Part shown: positions 48,831 through 56,821 of the stretch, in pieces
Layout of the letters: every line of letters begins with the position of its first letter
Numbering within the stretch: position 1 is the first letter of the stretch
NCBI GenBank assembly: GCA_900541495.1
Contig: UQKC01000003.1
Span: 1 to 64,000 of the forward strand
Direction of reading: 5' to 3'
DNA from: an uncultured Ruminococcus sp.
GTDB taxonomy: Bacteria; Bacillota; Clostridia; Oscillospirales; Ruminococcaceae
DNA length: 64,000 bases
Made by a program: the position numbers and the translations under genes
Notes under the pieces: generated by a model
Databases searched by the model: none
Told to the model about the DNA's origin: nothing
Seen by the model: only the letters and a program-made list of their open reading frames with translations

Positions 48831-50502
48831 AAATTTTTCCTTTCTCTACGCGGTAAACTCGGTCTGCGACAGCCATTGTGCTTTCTCTGTGCGAAACGAG
48901 GATTATGCTTCTGTTCTGTTTCTGCTGACGGAGCGCTTTGAGGATTATGCCCTCGTTGATGCTGTCAACGTTGCTGGTAGGCTCATCGAGGAGAATAAGA
49001 CTGCTGCCGCGCAGGAACGCTCTTGCAAGTCCGAGCCTTTGCTTTTCGCCTGCGGAGAGGTTGTCGCCGAGCGCGCCGACTTTGGTTTTATAGCCGTCGG
49101 GCAGGGTCATTATGAAGTCATGAACCGAAGCCATTTTGCAGGCGTTTTCTATCTCCGTCTGCGAAGCGCTTGGATTTGCTATGCGGAGATTTTCTTCTAT
49201 CGTTTCATCGAAAAGATATGTGACCTGACTTACCATTGTAACATTGTCGAGCAGGCTTGCTTCGTCTATCCTGTCGATATCGATGCCGTTATAGCCGATA
49301 GTGCCGCTGTCTTTCTGCCAGAAGCGCAGGAGAAGCTTTAGGAGCGTGGATTTTCCGCAGCCACTTTCGCCTACGATGCCGACTATCTCGCCTTTTTTAG
49401 CATTGAGGCAGATATCGGAAAGGACATTGTTTTTCTTATCATAGGAAAAGGACATATCCGAAACTTCAAGACGGTCAAAGCTGAATTTTTCGCCGTTTTT
49501 GACCGGTTCAACAGCAGGCTTTTCCGAAAGCAAGTCAAGCACTCTGTCGCCGCTCGCAAAGGTCTGGGTAAGGTTTCCCGAGAGTGCAGAGATAGCTATG
49601 ACAGGTCCGAATGAGCCAAACACTGCGGTCACACCGATGACCATTCTGCCGAGCGAAAGTTCGCCTTTGCCAACAAGAATTATTCCGACAGCGAGGGCCG
49701 CGATTATCACGAGCGAAACGGTGAGTTCCGTTGCGGCTGATGCCTTTGTGATGTCGTTTTTCATCTTCTTCGTTTCGGCAAGGAGAACGTCTGAACGGCG
49801 GTTCACCTCGGCTTTACGGCTCTCGCCCGAATTATTGAGTACGATATCCTTTATACCCTTGATGCTGTCGAGGAAATAGGCGTTGAAGCCTGCAAACTCT
49901 GCACGGTAGCGAACGCCCGATTCTTTGAGCTTTCCCGAAGAAATGAGCGGCAGAACTATTCCGACGAGGATATAGCCGACAAGCGCGGTCAGGGCAAGAT
50001 ACCGGCTTGATATTTTTCCTACGAAAATAAACACTGCAAATGAAACGATGACTGCGATGCAGACGGGCGAAATTGTATGCGCATAGAAGACCTCAAGCGT
50101 TTCGATATCGGAGGTTATCATTGCGATTATCGAGCCTTTCTGCTTGCTTTCGAGCTTTGCGGGGCATAAGATGCGGAGTGCGCCGAAAATTTTATCGCGC
50201 AGCACCGCAAGCAGACGGAATGCGATATAGTGATTGCTGTACTGCTCGATATAACGGAGCAGACCGCGCAGAACTCCGCAGCCTATCGCGAGTGCGATTA
50301 TCGCGCTGTAGGAAAGTGATATCGCTTCGCCCAATGCTTTTGCAACGCCGACTGCGCCGAAAAGCGTTACGCTCATTGCGCAGACGAAGCCGAGCGAACC
50401 GTTTATTACTGCGAGTACCATTATATAGGCAAGGCTGCCGAGGAGCATTATAAGGCTTGCCATAATTTTTGCGCCGCTTCGGCGGATAGCTTTTTTACTC
50501 AT
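48814..50502 (-). CDS. ABC transporter half-unit (CydC-like), second of pair 2
   Basis: A 562 aa permease-ATPase. Walker A GESGCGKSTLLKLLLRFW, signature LSAGEKQRLGLARAF (Ala for the second Gly), Walker B LILLDEPTSNVD and SHRESTMAVAD. The membrane domain has the exporter layout. It overlaps the partner half by 4 bases (ATGA). The pair resembles CydDC-type or siderophore-type exporter-fold transporters, but no cytochrome bd genes are near, so the name is not assigned. Confidence 0.88.
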   Translation of the reverse strand: MSKKAIRRSGAKIMASLIMLLGSLAYIMVLAVINGSLGFVCAMSVTLFGAVGVAKALGEAISLSYSAIIALAIGCGVLRGLLRYIEQYSNHYIAFRLLAVLRDKIFGALRILCPAKLESKQKGSIIAMITSDIETLEVFYAHTISPVCIAVIVSFAVFIFVGKISSRYLALTALVGYILVGIVLPLISSGKLKESGVRYRAEFAGFNAYFLDSIKGIKDIVLNNSGESRKAEVNRRSDVLLAETKKMKNDITKASAATELTVSLVIIAALAVGIILVGKGELSLGRMVIGVTAVFGSFGPVIAISALSGNLTQTFASGDRVLDLLSEKPAVEPVKNGEKFSFDRLEVSDMSFSYDKKNNVLSDICLNAKKGEIVGIVGESGCGKSTLLKLLLRFWQKDSGTIGYNGIDIDRIDEASLLDNVTMVSQVTYLFDETIEENLRIANPSASQTEIENACKMASVHDFIMTLPDGYKTKVGALGDNLSAGEKQRLGLARAFLRGSSLILLDEPTSNVDSINEGIILKALRQQKQNRSIILVSHRESTMAVADRVYRVEKGKIYECQR

Positions 50503-52226
50503 TCCGACACCTCCGCATAACCGTTTTCAAGCTTTTTCTGCGCAGTATAAAGTGCGGCATATCCGCCCTGCGAAGCCATAAGCTCCGAGTGCATTCCGAC
50601 TTCCTTTACATCGCCGTTTTCCATATAATAAATTCTGTCGGACGGAACAACATTTTCAAGTCGATGCGAAATTACGATAACGCTTTTCTTCTCGGAAAGC
50701 GCTTTGATGTTTCGCATTATGACGGCTTCGCTCTCGATGTCGATGTTGCTCGTTGCCTCGTCAAAAATGTATACAGACTTGTCCGCAACGAGATTCACGG
50801 CAAGCGCGAGCCTTTGCTTCTGACCGCCAGAAATATTCGCGCCGTCCTCGGTTATCTCCTTGTCAAGTCCGCCGTTCTCACGGATAAAATCGGCAAGGTT
50901 CACCTTTTCGAGCGCGGCAAAGATCTCATCGTCGGTGACGTTTCCTTTTGCAAGCCTGAAATTTTCGCGGACGGTCGTGTTGAAGATATATGTATTGTAG
51001 CTGACGACCGCAAGCTTTGAGTAGTATTCCTCGCGCGAAAGGCTTTCGAGCGGTTTTCCGCCTGCTGTGACCTTGCCCGACTTCGGACGGAGCGCGCCGT
51101 AAAGCAGTCCGACCGCTGTTGATTTTCCGCAGCCGCTTTCGCCGACTATCGAAGTCATTCCCTTTTCGGGGAAAGTCATCGTGACGTTTTTCAGCACATT
51201 GCGCTCGCCGTCATAGCTGAATGTGACGTTTTCGAGTTTCAACTCGGTATTGGAAAGCTTTTCTTCGCCCCAAACGGGGTCAGGCTGTGCCAAGAGGGAG
51301 AGTATCTTTTTGCCTGCGCTCGCGCCGTTCATTGCGACGTGGAAAGCCGAGCCGAACGCACGGAGCGGCAGGAAGAAATCGACCGCAACGAGTATGAGGA
51401 AAAGTGCCGAAACGGGCGAAAGTCCTCTGTTCGCAACACCCGTCACCGCAAATGCGATGCCCAAGCCTGCGCCGCCGTAAGCAACGATGTCCATTATAGT
51501 TGTGCTCGCGAGCTGCATAACGAGGACTTTCATCGTTATTTTACGGAACTCCTCGGCATTTTCGTTCATTTTAACGTGCTGTGCGGCATCTGCGCGGAAA
51601 ATTTTCAGCTCACGCAGGCCCTGAACGCTGTCAAGGAAGCTATCGCCCATTGATGTGTATTTTCCCCAGTATTTAGCGAAAATTTTCTTCGCATATTTTG
51701 AAACCGCGACTATCGAAACGGGTATGAGCGGAACGCAGCAGAGCAGGACAACGGCAACTCTCCAATCGATGCCGACCGTGACAAAAAACAGTATTATCGG
51801 TGCGAGCATCGCATAGAAAAACTGCGGGATATACGATGAATAATAGAGGTCGAGCTGCTCGATGCCCTCCATTGCGACCTGCGTAAGTCCGGCAACGCTC
51901 ATTCCGTCTGTGCTTCTCACACCAAGGCGGACTATTTTATCGTAGGTCTTTTCACGCAGTTCTTTTTTCGCCTTTCTGCCAAGCAGGTCTTTCAGATTTC
52001 CAGTGATCCTGCTTGCGGCATAGCGAACGGCAACGCCGACAACTCCGCAGACTGCGGGAATTATGTACGCGCTCGGTTCTGCGCTCTGCGAAAGAAGCTT
52101 TATCGCATAGCATATACTTGCGGTTATCGAAAGATTCGCGATAAGGCCGATAACCATTGCGCCGACCGTATAGAAAATGTATTTTCTGCTGCCGCCCAAC
52201 AGCCGCAGAAGCTCTTTATCTATCAT
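50499..52226 (-). CDS. ABC transporter half-unit (CydD-like), first of pair 2
   Basis: A 575 aa permease-ATPase. Walker A GESGCGKSTAVGLLYGALRP, signature ISGGQKQRLALAVNLV, Walker B SVYIFDEATSNID and ISHRLENV. First gene of the operon ABC-ABC-ygbA-ybaN. GAGAGGG lies 7 bases before the ATG at 52226. Upstream are a perfect consensus promoter, three GTTAG-N6-CTAAC sites and a leader terminator, so expression is probably controlled at both initiation and elongation. Confidence 0.88.
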   Translation of the reverse strand: MIDKELLRLLGGSRKYIFYTVGAMVIGLIANLSITASICYAIKLLSQSAEPSAYIIPAVCGVVGVAVRYAASRITGNLKDLLGRKAKKELREKTYDKIVRLGVRSTDGMSVAGLTQVAMEGIEQLDLYYSSYIPQFFYAMLAPIILFFVTVGIDWRVAVVLLCCVPLIPVSIVAVSKYAKKIFAKYWGKYTSMGDSFLDSVQGLRELKIFRADAAQHVKMNENAEEFRKITMKVLVMQLASTTIMDIVAYGGAGLGIAFAVTGVANRGLSPVSALFLILVAVDFFLPLRAFGSAFHVAMNGASAGKKILSLLAQPDPVWGEEKLSNTELKLENVTFSYDGERNVLKNVTMTFPEKGMTSIVGESGCGKSTAVGLLYGALRPKSGKVTAGGKPLESLSREEYYSKLAVVSYNTYIFNTTVRENFRLAKGNVTDDEIFAALEKVNLADFIRENGGLDKEITEDGANISGGQKQRLALAVNLVADKSVYIFDEATSNIDIESEAVIMRNIKALSEKKSVIVISHRLENVVPSDRIYYMENGDVKEVGMHSELMASQGGYAALYTAQKKLENGYAEVSE

Positions 52227-52240
52227 TTTTATTCCCTCTC

Positions 52241-52256
52241 ATTAGCTTTAGCTAAC
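52241..52256. promoter_or_regulatory. GTTAG-N6-CTAAC-like operator, ABC pair 2, proximal
   Basis: ATTAGCTTTAGCTAAC: the left half has A for G at the first position, the right half is exact. It lies only 15 bases before the ATG, next to the ribosome site. Confidence 0.6.
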
Positions 52257-52270
52257 CTTATATCAAAAAA

Positions 52271-52300
52271 ATAAGACTTAAGCGAAGTTCGCAGTCTTAT
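52271..52300 (-). terminator. Leader terminator (candidate attenuator) of ABC pair 2
   Basis: ATAAGACT (52271-52278) and AGTCTTAT (52293-52300) pair, with inner stem GCGAA/TTCGC. On the minus strand the hairpin is followed by TTTTTTT (7 T). It lies between the promoter (52359-52387) and the first gene, so it would cut the transcript short unless bypassed. Confidence 0.7.
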
Positions 52301-52303
52301 TAG

Positions 52304-52319
52304 GTTAGATTAGACTAAC
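52304..52319. promoter_or_regulatory. GTTAG-N6-CTAAC operator, ABC pair 2, middle
   Basis: GTTAGATTAGACTAAC, within the transcribed leader about 40 bases downstream of the -10 box on the minus strand. Confidence 0.6.
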
Positions 52320-52358
52320 TCATATAGATTTTAAAAGGTGTTTTCCACACCATTTTGA

Positions 52359-52387
52359 ATTATAACATAAAGATTTTGTCCTGTCAA
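52359..52387 (-). promoter_or_regulatory. Consensus promoter of ABC pair 2
   Basis: On the minus strand TTGACA (52387-52382) and TATAAT (52364-52359), a perfect match with a 17-base spacer. It implies a leader of about 125 bases. Confidence 0.85.
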
Positions 52388-52394
52388 GGGAGAA

Positions 52395-52410
52395 GTTAGC
52401 ATTGGCTAAA
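52395..52410. promoter_or_regulatory. GTTAG-N6-CTAAC-like operator, distal
   Basis: GTTAGCATTGGCTAAA: the left half is exact, the right half ends A for C. It lies just upstream of the -35 of ABC pair 2 and about 40 bases before the divergent TIGR04076-like gene, so it could serve both. Confidence 0.6.
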
Positions 52411-52450
52411 TTTACCTCATTTTTTGTTGATTTTTGGAGGAAAGACAGTA

Positions 52451-52834
52451 TTGGACACGAAAGTTTTTTAGGAATATCAGGAAGCTTATCTTGCCGACCC
52501 GAAATCGGGTCCTTGCCCATTTTTTAAAAAAGGCGATACTTTTATTCTTAAAAGAACACCCGAACGCGATGACTTTTATCATCTGATGAACGGTAAATTC
52601 TGCGGCGAAGCTTGGGACGCAATAAGCAGATATGTTTATGCTGCTTTGCAGGGCGGCTCAATAATGCACAAGTGGACTAACGATGAACGAATGATGATAG
52701 CCTGCTGTAATGACGGCACTCGTCCTGTTATCTTCAAGATAGAGCGCATTGACATTCCGGAAAATGAGGAAGAACGGCTCTGGCTCGAAAAGCAGGATTT
52801 CAAAAACTCCATTGATGATGCCTACACCGGCTAA
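52451..52834 (+). pseudogene. TIGR04076-family protein, interrupted by an in-frame TAG
   Basis: The frame starts with TTG at 52451 after GGAGGAAAG and has TAG at 52469-52471 after six codons, then is open to 52834 (about 121 codons). The downstream part has GPCPFFKKGDTFILKR, GKFCGEAWDAISRYVYAALQG and MMIACCNDGTRPVIFKIERI, which is the TIGR04076 pattern, a small family of unknown role. There is no ATG, GTG or TTG between the TAG and the conserved GPCPFF, so translation of a full protein would need read-through. Internal ATG starts (52586) would lose the conserved CPFF region. A recent nonsense mutation is the simplest reading, though a sequencing error is possible. Confidence 0.7.
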
Positions 52835-52877
52835 ACTTGGTTCGTCAAAATATTATGTTCGCCCAAACTTACAAATG

Positions 52878-52906
52878 TTGTTTTAAGAAAATTAATGTGA
52901 TACAAT
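52878..52906 (+). promoter_or_regulatory. Promoter of the ATC-hydrolase-like gene
   Basis: TTGTTT (52878-52883) and TACAAT (52901-52906), spacer 17. AAAGGAC precedes the ATG at 52949. Confidence 0.65.
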
Positions 52907-52948
52907 GTTATCAGAATTTCACAATAATTTTGTTAAAGGACGATCGTT

Positions 52949-53542
52949 ATGAAAAAATATATTCCCGAAAAGATGATAATGCAGAGCAGATTCAGAAACT
53001 TTTACAGCGAATGGAGCGAGAACGACAAGCTTCGTTTGTGTGAAAAGATGTCGGAGCTTATAACCGAAAACCCTGATTATGCCGATGATAAAAATTACGG
53101 ACATTTGTGCAATCTCATCACGGCTCTGGCAATGGTGCTCGTGCTTGAAGAAGGCGGAAAATCACGCAGTGAAGCCGAAAAAGCCGTTGCCAATGTGATG
53201 TATACGTTTCTTGAGCCGACAAAAGCATCAATGGAAAAACTTGCGAGCCACGGCTGGTTCGTGAAGTTTTTGAAGATAACAATGCCGATAAAATTTGCTC
53301 ACACGCTCGGCTTCGGCTGGGACGTGGAATTTCCGAAATGCCCAAACGACTGCTTCACGATGATAACTCACAAGTGCATTTATCAGCAGCTTTTCACGAA
53401 GTACGGTATGCCCGAAATGACGGCGGTGTTCTGCGAGGTCGATGACCTTATGTACAGCGCTCTGCCGCGCGCGGAGTTCATTTACACCGAACAGATCGGA
53501 CGCGGCGGAAGTATGTGCGATTATACTTTTAAAAAGAGGTAA
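52949..53542 (+). CDS. L-2-amino-thiazoline-4-carboxylate hydrolase-family protein
   Basis: A 197 aa protein of the ATC-hydrolase family by overall pattern: LCNLITALAMVLVLEEGGKS, SEAEKAVANVMYTFL, TLGFGWDVEFP and a Cys-rich stretch KCPNDCFTMITHKCIYQQLFTKYG, ending MTAVFCEVDDLMYSALPRAEFIY. The named enzyme opens a thiazoline ring on the way to cysteine, but most members of this family are uncharacterised and may bind or hydrolyse other ligands. The ogt gene starts one base after its stop, so the two are co-transcribed. Confidence 0.78.
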   Translation: MKKYIPEKMIMQSRFRNFYSEWSENDKLRLCEKMSELITENPDYADDKNYGHLCNLITALAMVLVLEEGGKSRSEAEKAVANVMYTFLEPTKASMEKLASHGWFVKFLKITMPIKFAHTLGFGWDVEFPKCPNDCFTMITHKCIYQQLFTKYGMPEMTAVFCEVDDLMYSALPRAEFIYTEQIGRGGSMCDYTFKKR

Positions 53543-53543
53543 A

Positions 53544-54077
53544 ATGGTTTACACGATGAATTATTCTTCTCCGCTCGGAGAAATACTGCTTGCAGCGAAC
53601 GAAGTCGGTCTGATTGGGCTATGGTTTTACGGGCAGAAATATTTCGCCGCCAACCTTGCGTACGAAATCGCCGAGGGAACAACGCCCGCTTTAGAGCAGG
53701 CGAAAGAGTGGCTCGATATATATTTCGGCGGAAACGAGCCGAATTTTACGCCGCCGCTCCACCCTATCGGCACAGATTTTCGGCGCGAAGTCTGGGACAT
53801 ACTTTTGAAGATACCGTACGGTAAAACGGTAACTTACGATGATATCGCGCGAGAACTTGCGGAAAAAAAAGGCACTGCGAAGATGTCCGCGCAGGCGGTC
53901 GGCGGCGCTGTCGGACACAATGAGATATCGATAATCATACCCTGCCACCGTGTTGTCGGAACGAACGGAAGCCTTACGGGTTACGCAGGCGGAATTGACA
54001 AAAAGGTCGGTCTGCTGACGCTTGAAAAGGCTGATATGAGCGGATTTTTCGTGCCGAAAAAGGGAACGGCACTTTAA
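53544..54077 (+). CDS. ogt: Methylated-DNA-protein-cysteine methyltransferase
   Basis: A 177 aa suicide repair protein that moves the methyl group from O6-methylguanine to its own Cys. The active-site motif is IIIPCHRVVGTNGSLTGYAGG, with Cys in PCHR, preceded by RREVWDILLKIPYGKTVTYDDIA and the helix-turn-helix SAQAVGGAVGHNE. A longer upstream frame exists, but the ATG at 53544 lies one base after the previous stop and gives the usual N-terminus, MNYSSPLGEILLAAN. It is not fused to an Ada regulatory domain. Confidence 0.93.
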   Translation: MVYTMNYSSPLGEILLAANEVGLIGLWFYGQKYFAANLAYEIAEGTTPALEQAKEWLDIYFGGNEPNFTPPLHPIGTDFRREVWDILLKIPYGKTVTYDDIARELAEKKGTAKMSAQAVGGAVGHNEISIIIPCHRVVGTNGSLTGYAGGIDKKVGLLTLEKADMSGFFVPKKGTAL

Positions 54078-54231
54078 TATTTTATATAGAGAGCCCCTAA
54101 TATTAGCGCCGAAAAAATATAGGAAAATTGCTGCCCGAAGCCTTAACTTCATTTGTTCGGAATTTTCTTATAAACGGCGATAATATATAAGTACCCCTCC
54201 AAAATACCCGATTTTCCCTCCCCAAGATCTG

Positions 54232-54307
54232 CACCGCTCAAAGGAGTTTGAACGTTTTTCAAGTGACCGTAAATGTTCAAAAATCACTCCTTTGAGCGGT
54301 GTTTTTT
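54232..54307 (+). terminator. Strong terminator after ogt
   Basis: CACCGCTCAAAGGAGT (54232-54247) pairs perfectly with ACTCCTTTGAGCGGTG (54286-54301), with a second inner stem TTGAAC/GTTCAA, and ends in TTTTTT. The stretch 54078-54231 shows no gene. Confidence 0.9.
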
Positions 54308-54318
54308 CGTGCCTGTCC

Positions 54319-54347
54319 TTGACAAAACGGCATTAAAATGGTATTAT
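54319..54347 (+). promoter_or_regulatory. Promoter of the AraC gene
   Basis: TTGACA (54319-54324) and TATTAT (54342-54347), spacer 17. GAGGTG precedes the ATG at 54379. Confidence 0.75.
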
Positions 54348-54378
54348 TAAAAGCAGATTTTAAGCCGAGGTGCATAGA

Positions 54379-55194
54379 ATGCAAAAGCAAGTTTTTCCGA
54401 TAATCGGAGATGAAAAAGGCCTGCCGTTTTATATTGTCGGCATAGGTGTGGAATGCTGGCAGTATCCCGTTGACCGAACGGGCGGCTATGATTATCCGCA
54501 AATACTCGTCACGAATGAGGGCGAGGGCGAAATAACCGTTAACGACGAGAGCGTGAAGCTGCCCGAAAATTCCGTTTTCTATATTCCCCCGCATCTTCCA
54601 CATAAATATCATTCACTGTCCAAGGCTTGGATAGTGAGCTGGATATGTTTTTCAGGTTATGGCGCAGAACCGCTGCTCGAAAAATGGGGACTTGACCACT
54701 ACGATTACTTTCCTGCTGCTGATGCTGAGCGAATGAACCGCATACTCCGCAAGGCTTATTACACGATAAAGAGCGACAAAATTTACGGCAATCACTATGC
54801 TTCAGCGAACCTTTATGACCTGCTTATCGAATACAGAAAAATCGCGGACAACCGCCAGTCGGAGCTGACTTCCGTAAGCACAGCGGCGCTTGCAGACGTG
54901 CTCCGGTTCATCGAAGAAAACTATTCGGGCGCGATAAAGCTTGCCGATATGGCTAACACGGCTGGCATCACCGAGCAGCATCTTTGCCGACTTTTCAAGA
55001 AAAATTTCCAGATGCGTCCAATGGAATACCTTACAAAAGTGCGCATACAACACGCAAAGGAAATGCTTGTTTACTCCGAAAAAAATATTGCCGATATCGC
55101 GAAAGCCGCAGGCTTCCCCGACAATTCCTACTTCTCCGCCCAGTTCAAAAAATACGAGGGCATCACTCCCGGCGAATACCGCGGCGGAAAATGA
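54379..55194 (+). CDS. AraC-family transcriptional regulator
   Basis: A 271 aa regulator with an N-terminal cupin-like sensing domain (YPQILVTNEGEGEITVNDES then PENSVFYIPPHLPHKYHSL) and a C-terminal AraC helix-turn-helix pair (ITEQHLCRLFKKNFQMRPMEYL and IADIAKAAGFPDNSYFSAQFKKYEG). Such proteins usually sense a sugar. The ligand is unknown. An alternative GTG lies 9 bases upstream; the ATG at 54379 fits GAGGTG better. The following short gene, 20 bases on, is broken. Confidence 0.9.
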   Translation: MQKQVFPIIGDEKGLPFYIVGIGVECWQYPVDRTGGYDYPQILVTNEGEGEITVNDESVKLPENSVFYIPPHLPHKYHSLSKAWIVSWICFSGYGAEPLLEKWGLDHYDYFPAADAERMNRILRKAYYTIKSDKIYGNHYASANLYDLLIEYRKIADNRQSELTSVSTAALADVLRFIEENYSGAIKLADMANTAGITEQHLCRLFKKNFQMRPMEYLTKVRIQHAKEMLVYSEKNIADIAKAAGFPDNSYFSAQFKKYEGITPGEYRGGK

Positions 55195-55214
55195 ATCCGA
55201 AAGGACACAGCATA

Positions 55215-55665
55215 ATGAACGACGAAATTATCCTTGACTTTAACGCGCTTTGTAGGTTTGCAGAGCGGAAAAAGCTTTCGGCGGAAGCTGAAAAATACAT
55301 AGCTCGGACTTACCGAGCGTGAGGCAGGCTTGGCTTGCTACAATTCTGCGACAAAGGCCGCTGACCTTGACGACAGAACGGTTTTCGTCAAGGAGGAAAA
55401 GATAGAAAACCGCCTTCCATCGGACGGCGGAAAGCCATTCTCGCACGAAGAATTATCAGCCGTGCATTCCGAGCTTGAAAGAGCCGAAATTTCACCCGAA
55501 AACATTTATAAATCGGGATTTTTCAATATTTGCTTCGAGCAATCTCTTCTTAAACAACCCGAGGACAGCGTTCGCATAAGAGAAATGATGCGCCACATCA
55601 AGCGCAGTGCCGAAGAACTTGATCTCGAGTATGAAAATTACTGCAAAATGCGCAACAAAGCATAA
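55215..55665 (+). pseudogene. Small gene of unknown role with an apparent frameshift
   Basis: A frame starts at ATG 55215 after AAAGGAC and stops at 55322 after 35 residues (MNDEIILDFNALCRFAERKK then LSAEAEKYIARTYRA). A second frame, open from near 55300 and ending at 55665, reads LGLTEREAGLACYNSATKAA and continues for about 110 residues. A single +1 shift near 55300 would join them into one protein of about 150 aa. I do not recognise the protein; it has no membrane span. It could be a broken gene, a sequencing error, or two separate short genes. A terminator follows at 55670. Confidence 0.55.
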
Positions 55666-55669
55666 AATT

Positions 55670-55709
55670 ATCGCCGAACAAAGCGTTTGAAAGCGTTTTG
55701 TTCGGCGAT
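55670..55709 (+). terminator. Terminator between convergent units
   Basis: ATCGCCGAACAAAGCG (55670-55685) pairs with CGTTTTGTTCGGCGAT (55694-55709), with one G-T pair, followed by TTATTATTTTT. It probably also serves the methyltransferase gene on the other strand. Confidence 0.8.
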
Positions 55710-55712
55710 TTA

Positions 55713-56498
55713 TTATTTTTCCATAACGATTATCTTGTTGGAGATATTGCTTACGAATTTTATTTTGCCGAGGAATTTATATATCGGTGCGAACACCGCC
55801 ATTCCCTCGCAAAGGCTATGCTCTTCAACATAGCGGAAGCCCGAAATTATTTTGTCAAGCTCCTCGCCGTTTTTAACGCCCCAAGTGAACTTCGCCTTGC
55901 TGCCCTCGATCGACTTTTCTTTCATTCGCTTTGCGACCATTGGGCTCATCGTTTCGACCAGTACAACGGCGTGTTCAAAGCGTTTTTCGATGACCGCGAA
56001 TATTTGCTTCACATCGCTCTCGGAAAGATACATCGTCAGACCCTCGATGATAACGAGCGCAGGAACGTCTTTTTCCGCTATCTCTCCGCCCCAGTCGTCC
56101 ATTGCCGACATTGGTATCTGCGTTATCTTTTCGGTCGGGGTAAGTATCTTGCTTCGCACTTCGATAGTTTCGGGCAGGTCGAGATTGTACCAGTGCGAGA
56201 AGTTTTTCATTCGGTAACAGCGCGTGTCCAGACCGCAGGCGATATTTACGACAACAGCGTTTTTGAACTTCGCGAGATATTTTTTCGCAAGTCTGTCGAG
56301 GACTATCGTTCGTGCGATAACGCCGTCATGCATCGCTCTATCCTTATCGGCGAGCGAGAAATCATAGTTGAGCTTTTCGACTATTTCAACAGCCTTTTTA
56401 TCCGATATCGCGCCGCGCGTTTTTGTTTCTTTCGCTCTTGCATAAATAGTTTGCAGCATCGTTTCGGGAACGCCCGAAAGTGTTATTTTTTCACCCAT
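55713..56498 (-). CDS. SAM-dependent methyltransferase, COG3315/LCMT type
   Basis: A 261 aa methyltransferase. The SAM-binding motif is VVVNIACGLDTRCYRM, the form of the leucine-carboxyl-methyltransferase/Tcmp family (COG3315), followed by YNLDLPETIEVRSKIL, VPALVIIEGLTMYLSE and LVETMSPMVAKRMKEKS. These enzymes methylate carboxyl or hydroxyl groups of small molecules. I chose the ATG at 56498 (MGEKITLSG) with AAAGGG before it. Its promoter carries the palindrome GTTAGCCTTGGCTAAC, shared with the ABC operons, so it may modify a molecule those transporters handle. Confidence 0.85.
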   Translation of the reverse strand: MGEKITLSGVPETMLQTIYARAKETKTRGAISDKKAVEIVEKLNYDFSLADKDRAMHDGVIARTIVLDRLAKKYLAKFKNAVVVNIACGLDTRCYRMKNFSHWYNLDLPETIEVRSKILTPTEKITQIPMSAMDDWGGEIAEKDVPALVIIEGLTMYLSESDVKQIFAVIEKRFEHAVVLVETMSPMVAKRMKEKSIEGSKAKFTWGVKNGEELDKIISGFRYVEEHSLCEGMAVFAPIYKFLGKIKFVSNISNKIIVMEK

Positions 56499-56526
56499 TT
56501 TTGATATCCCTTTCTCATATAAAAAT

Positions 56527-56559
56527 ATTATACCAAGCAATATGTTAGCCTTGGCTAAC
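56527..56559 (-). promoter_or_regulatory. Promoter and GTTAG-N6-CTAAC operator of the methyltransferase gene
   Basis: TATAAT lies on the minus strand at 56532-56527. The palindrome GTTAGCCTTGGCTAAC (56544-56559) sits where the -35 should be, and no good -35 is seen, so binding there would affect polymerase directly. Confidence 0.7.
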
Positions 56560-56821
56560 CAATAAGCATAAAATAAACAGAATTTCTCTGCTACTTTATA
56601 TTATCATATTTCCTCCAAAAAATCAAGCTTTTTTTACAAATGCAAAACACGGTCAAAAAGTCCGTTCAAAGCGTCCGTGTCAATTTCGGACATATCTCCG
56701 ACGGATAAAGCTTCGGAACAGTCGATATAATTAACACCGAAGAAACTGTTTTTTTCTAAAGTTTCCGAACTTTTTGCCGATAAATAAATTGCAAAGATAT
56801 TTTCCGAACGGGGTGAAAACA
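56560..56821. other. Stretch without a supported gene
   Basis: AT-rich and partly open on the minus strand (56634-56820), but without a ribosome site or recognisable protein. It probably carries the promoter of the acylphosphatase gene; no good box pair was seen. Confidence 0.4.

Noticed and set aside
52837..53043. Short plus-strand frame just before the ATC-hydrolase gene
   Set aside because: It covers the promoter and start of the next gene in another frame and has low-complexity composition.
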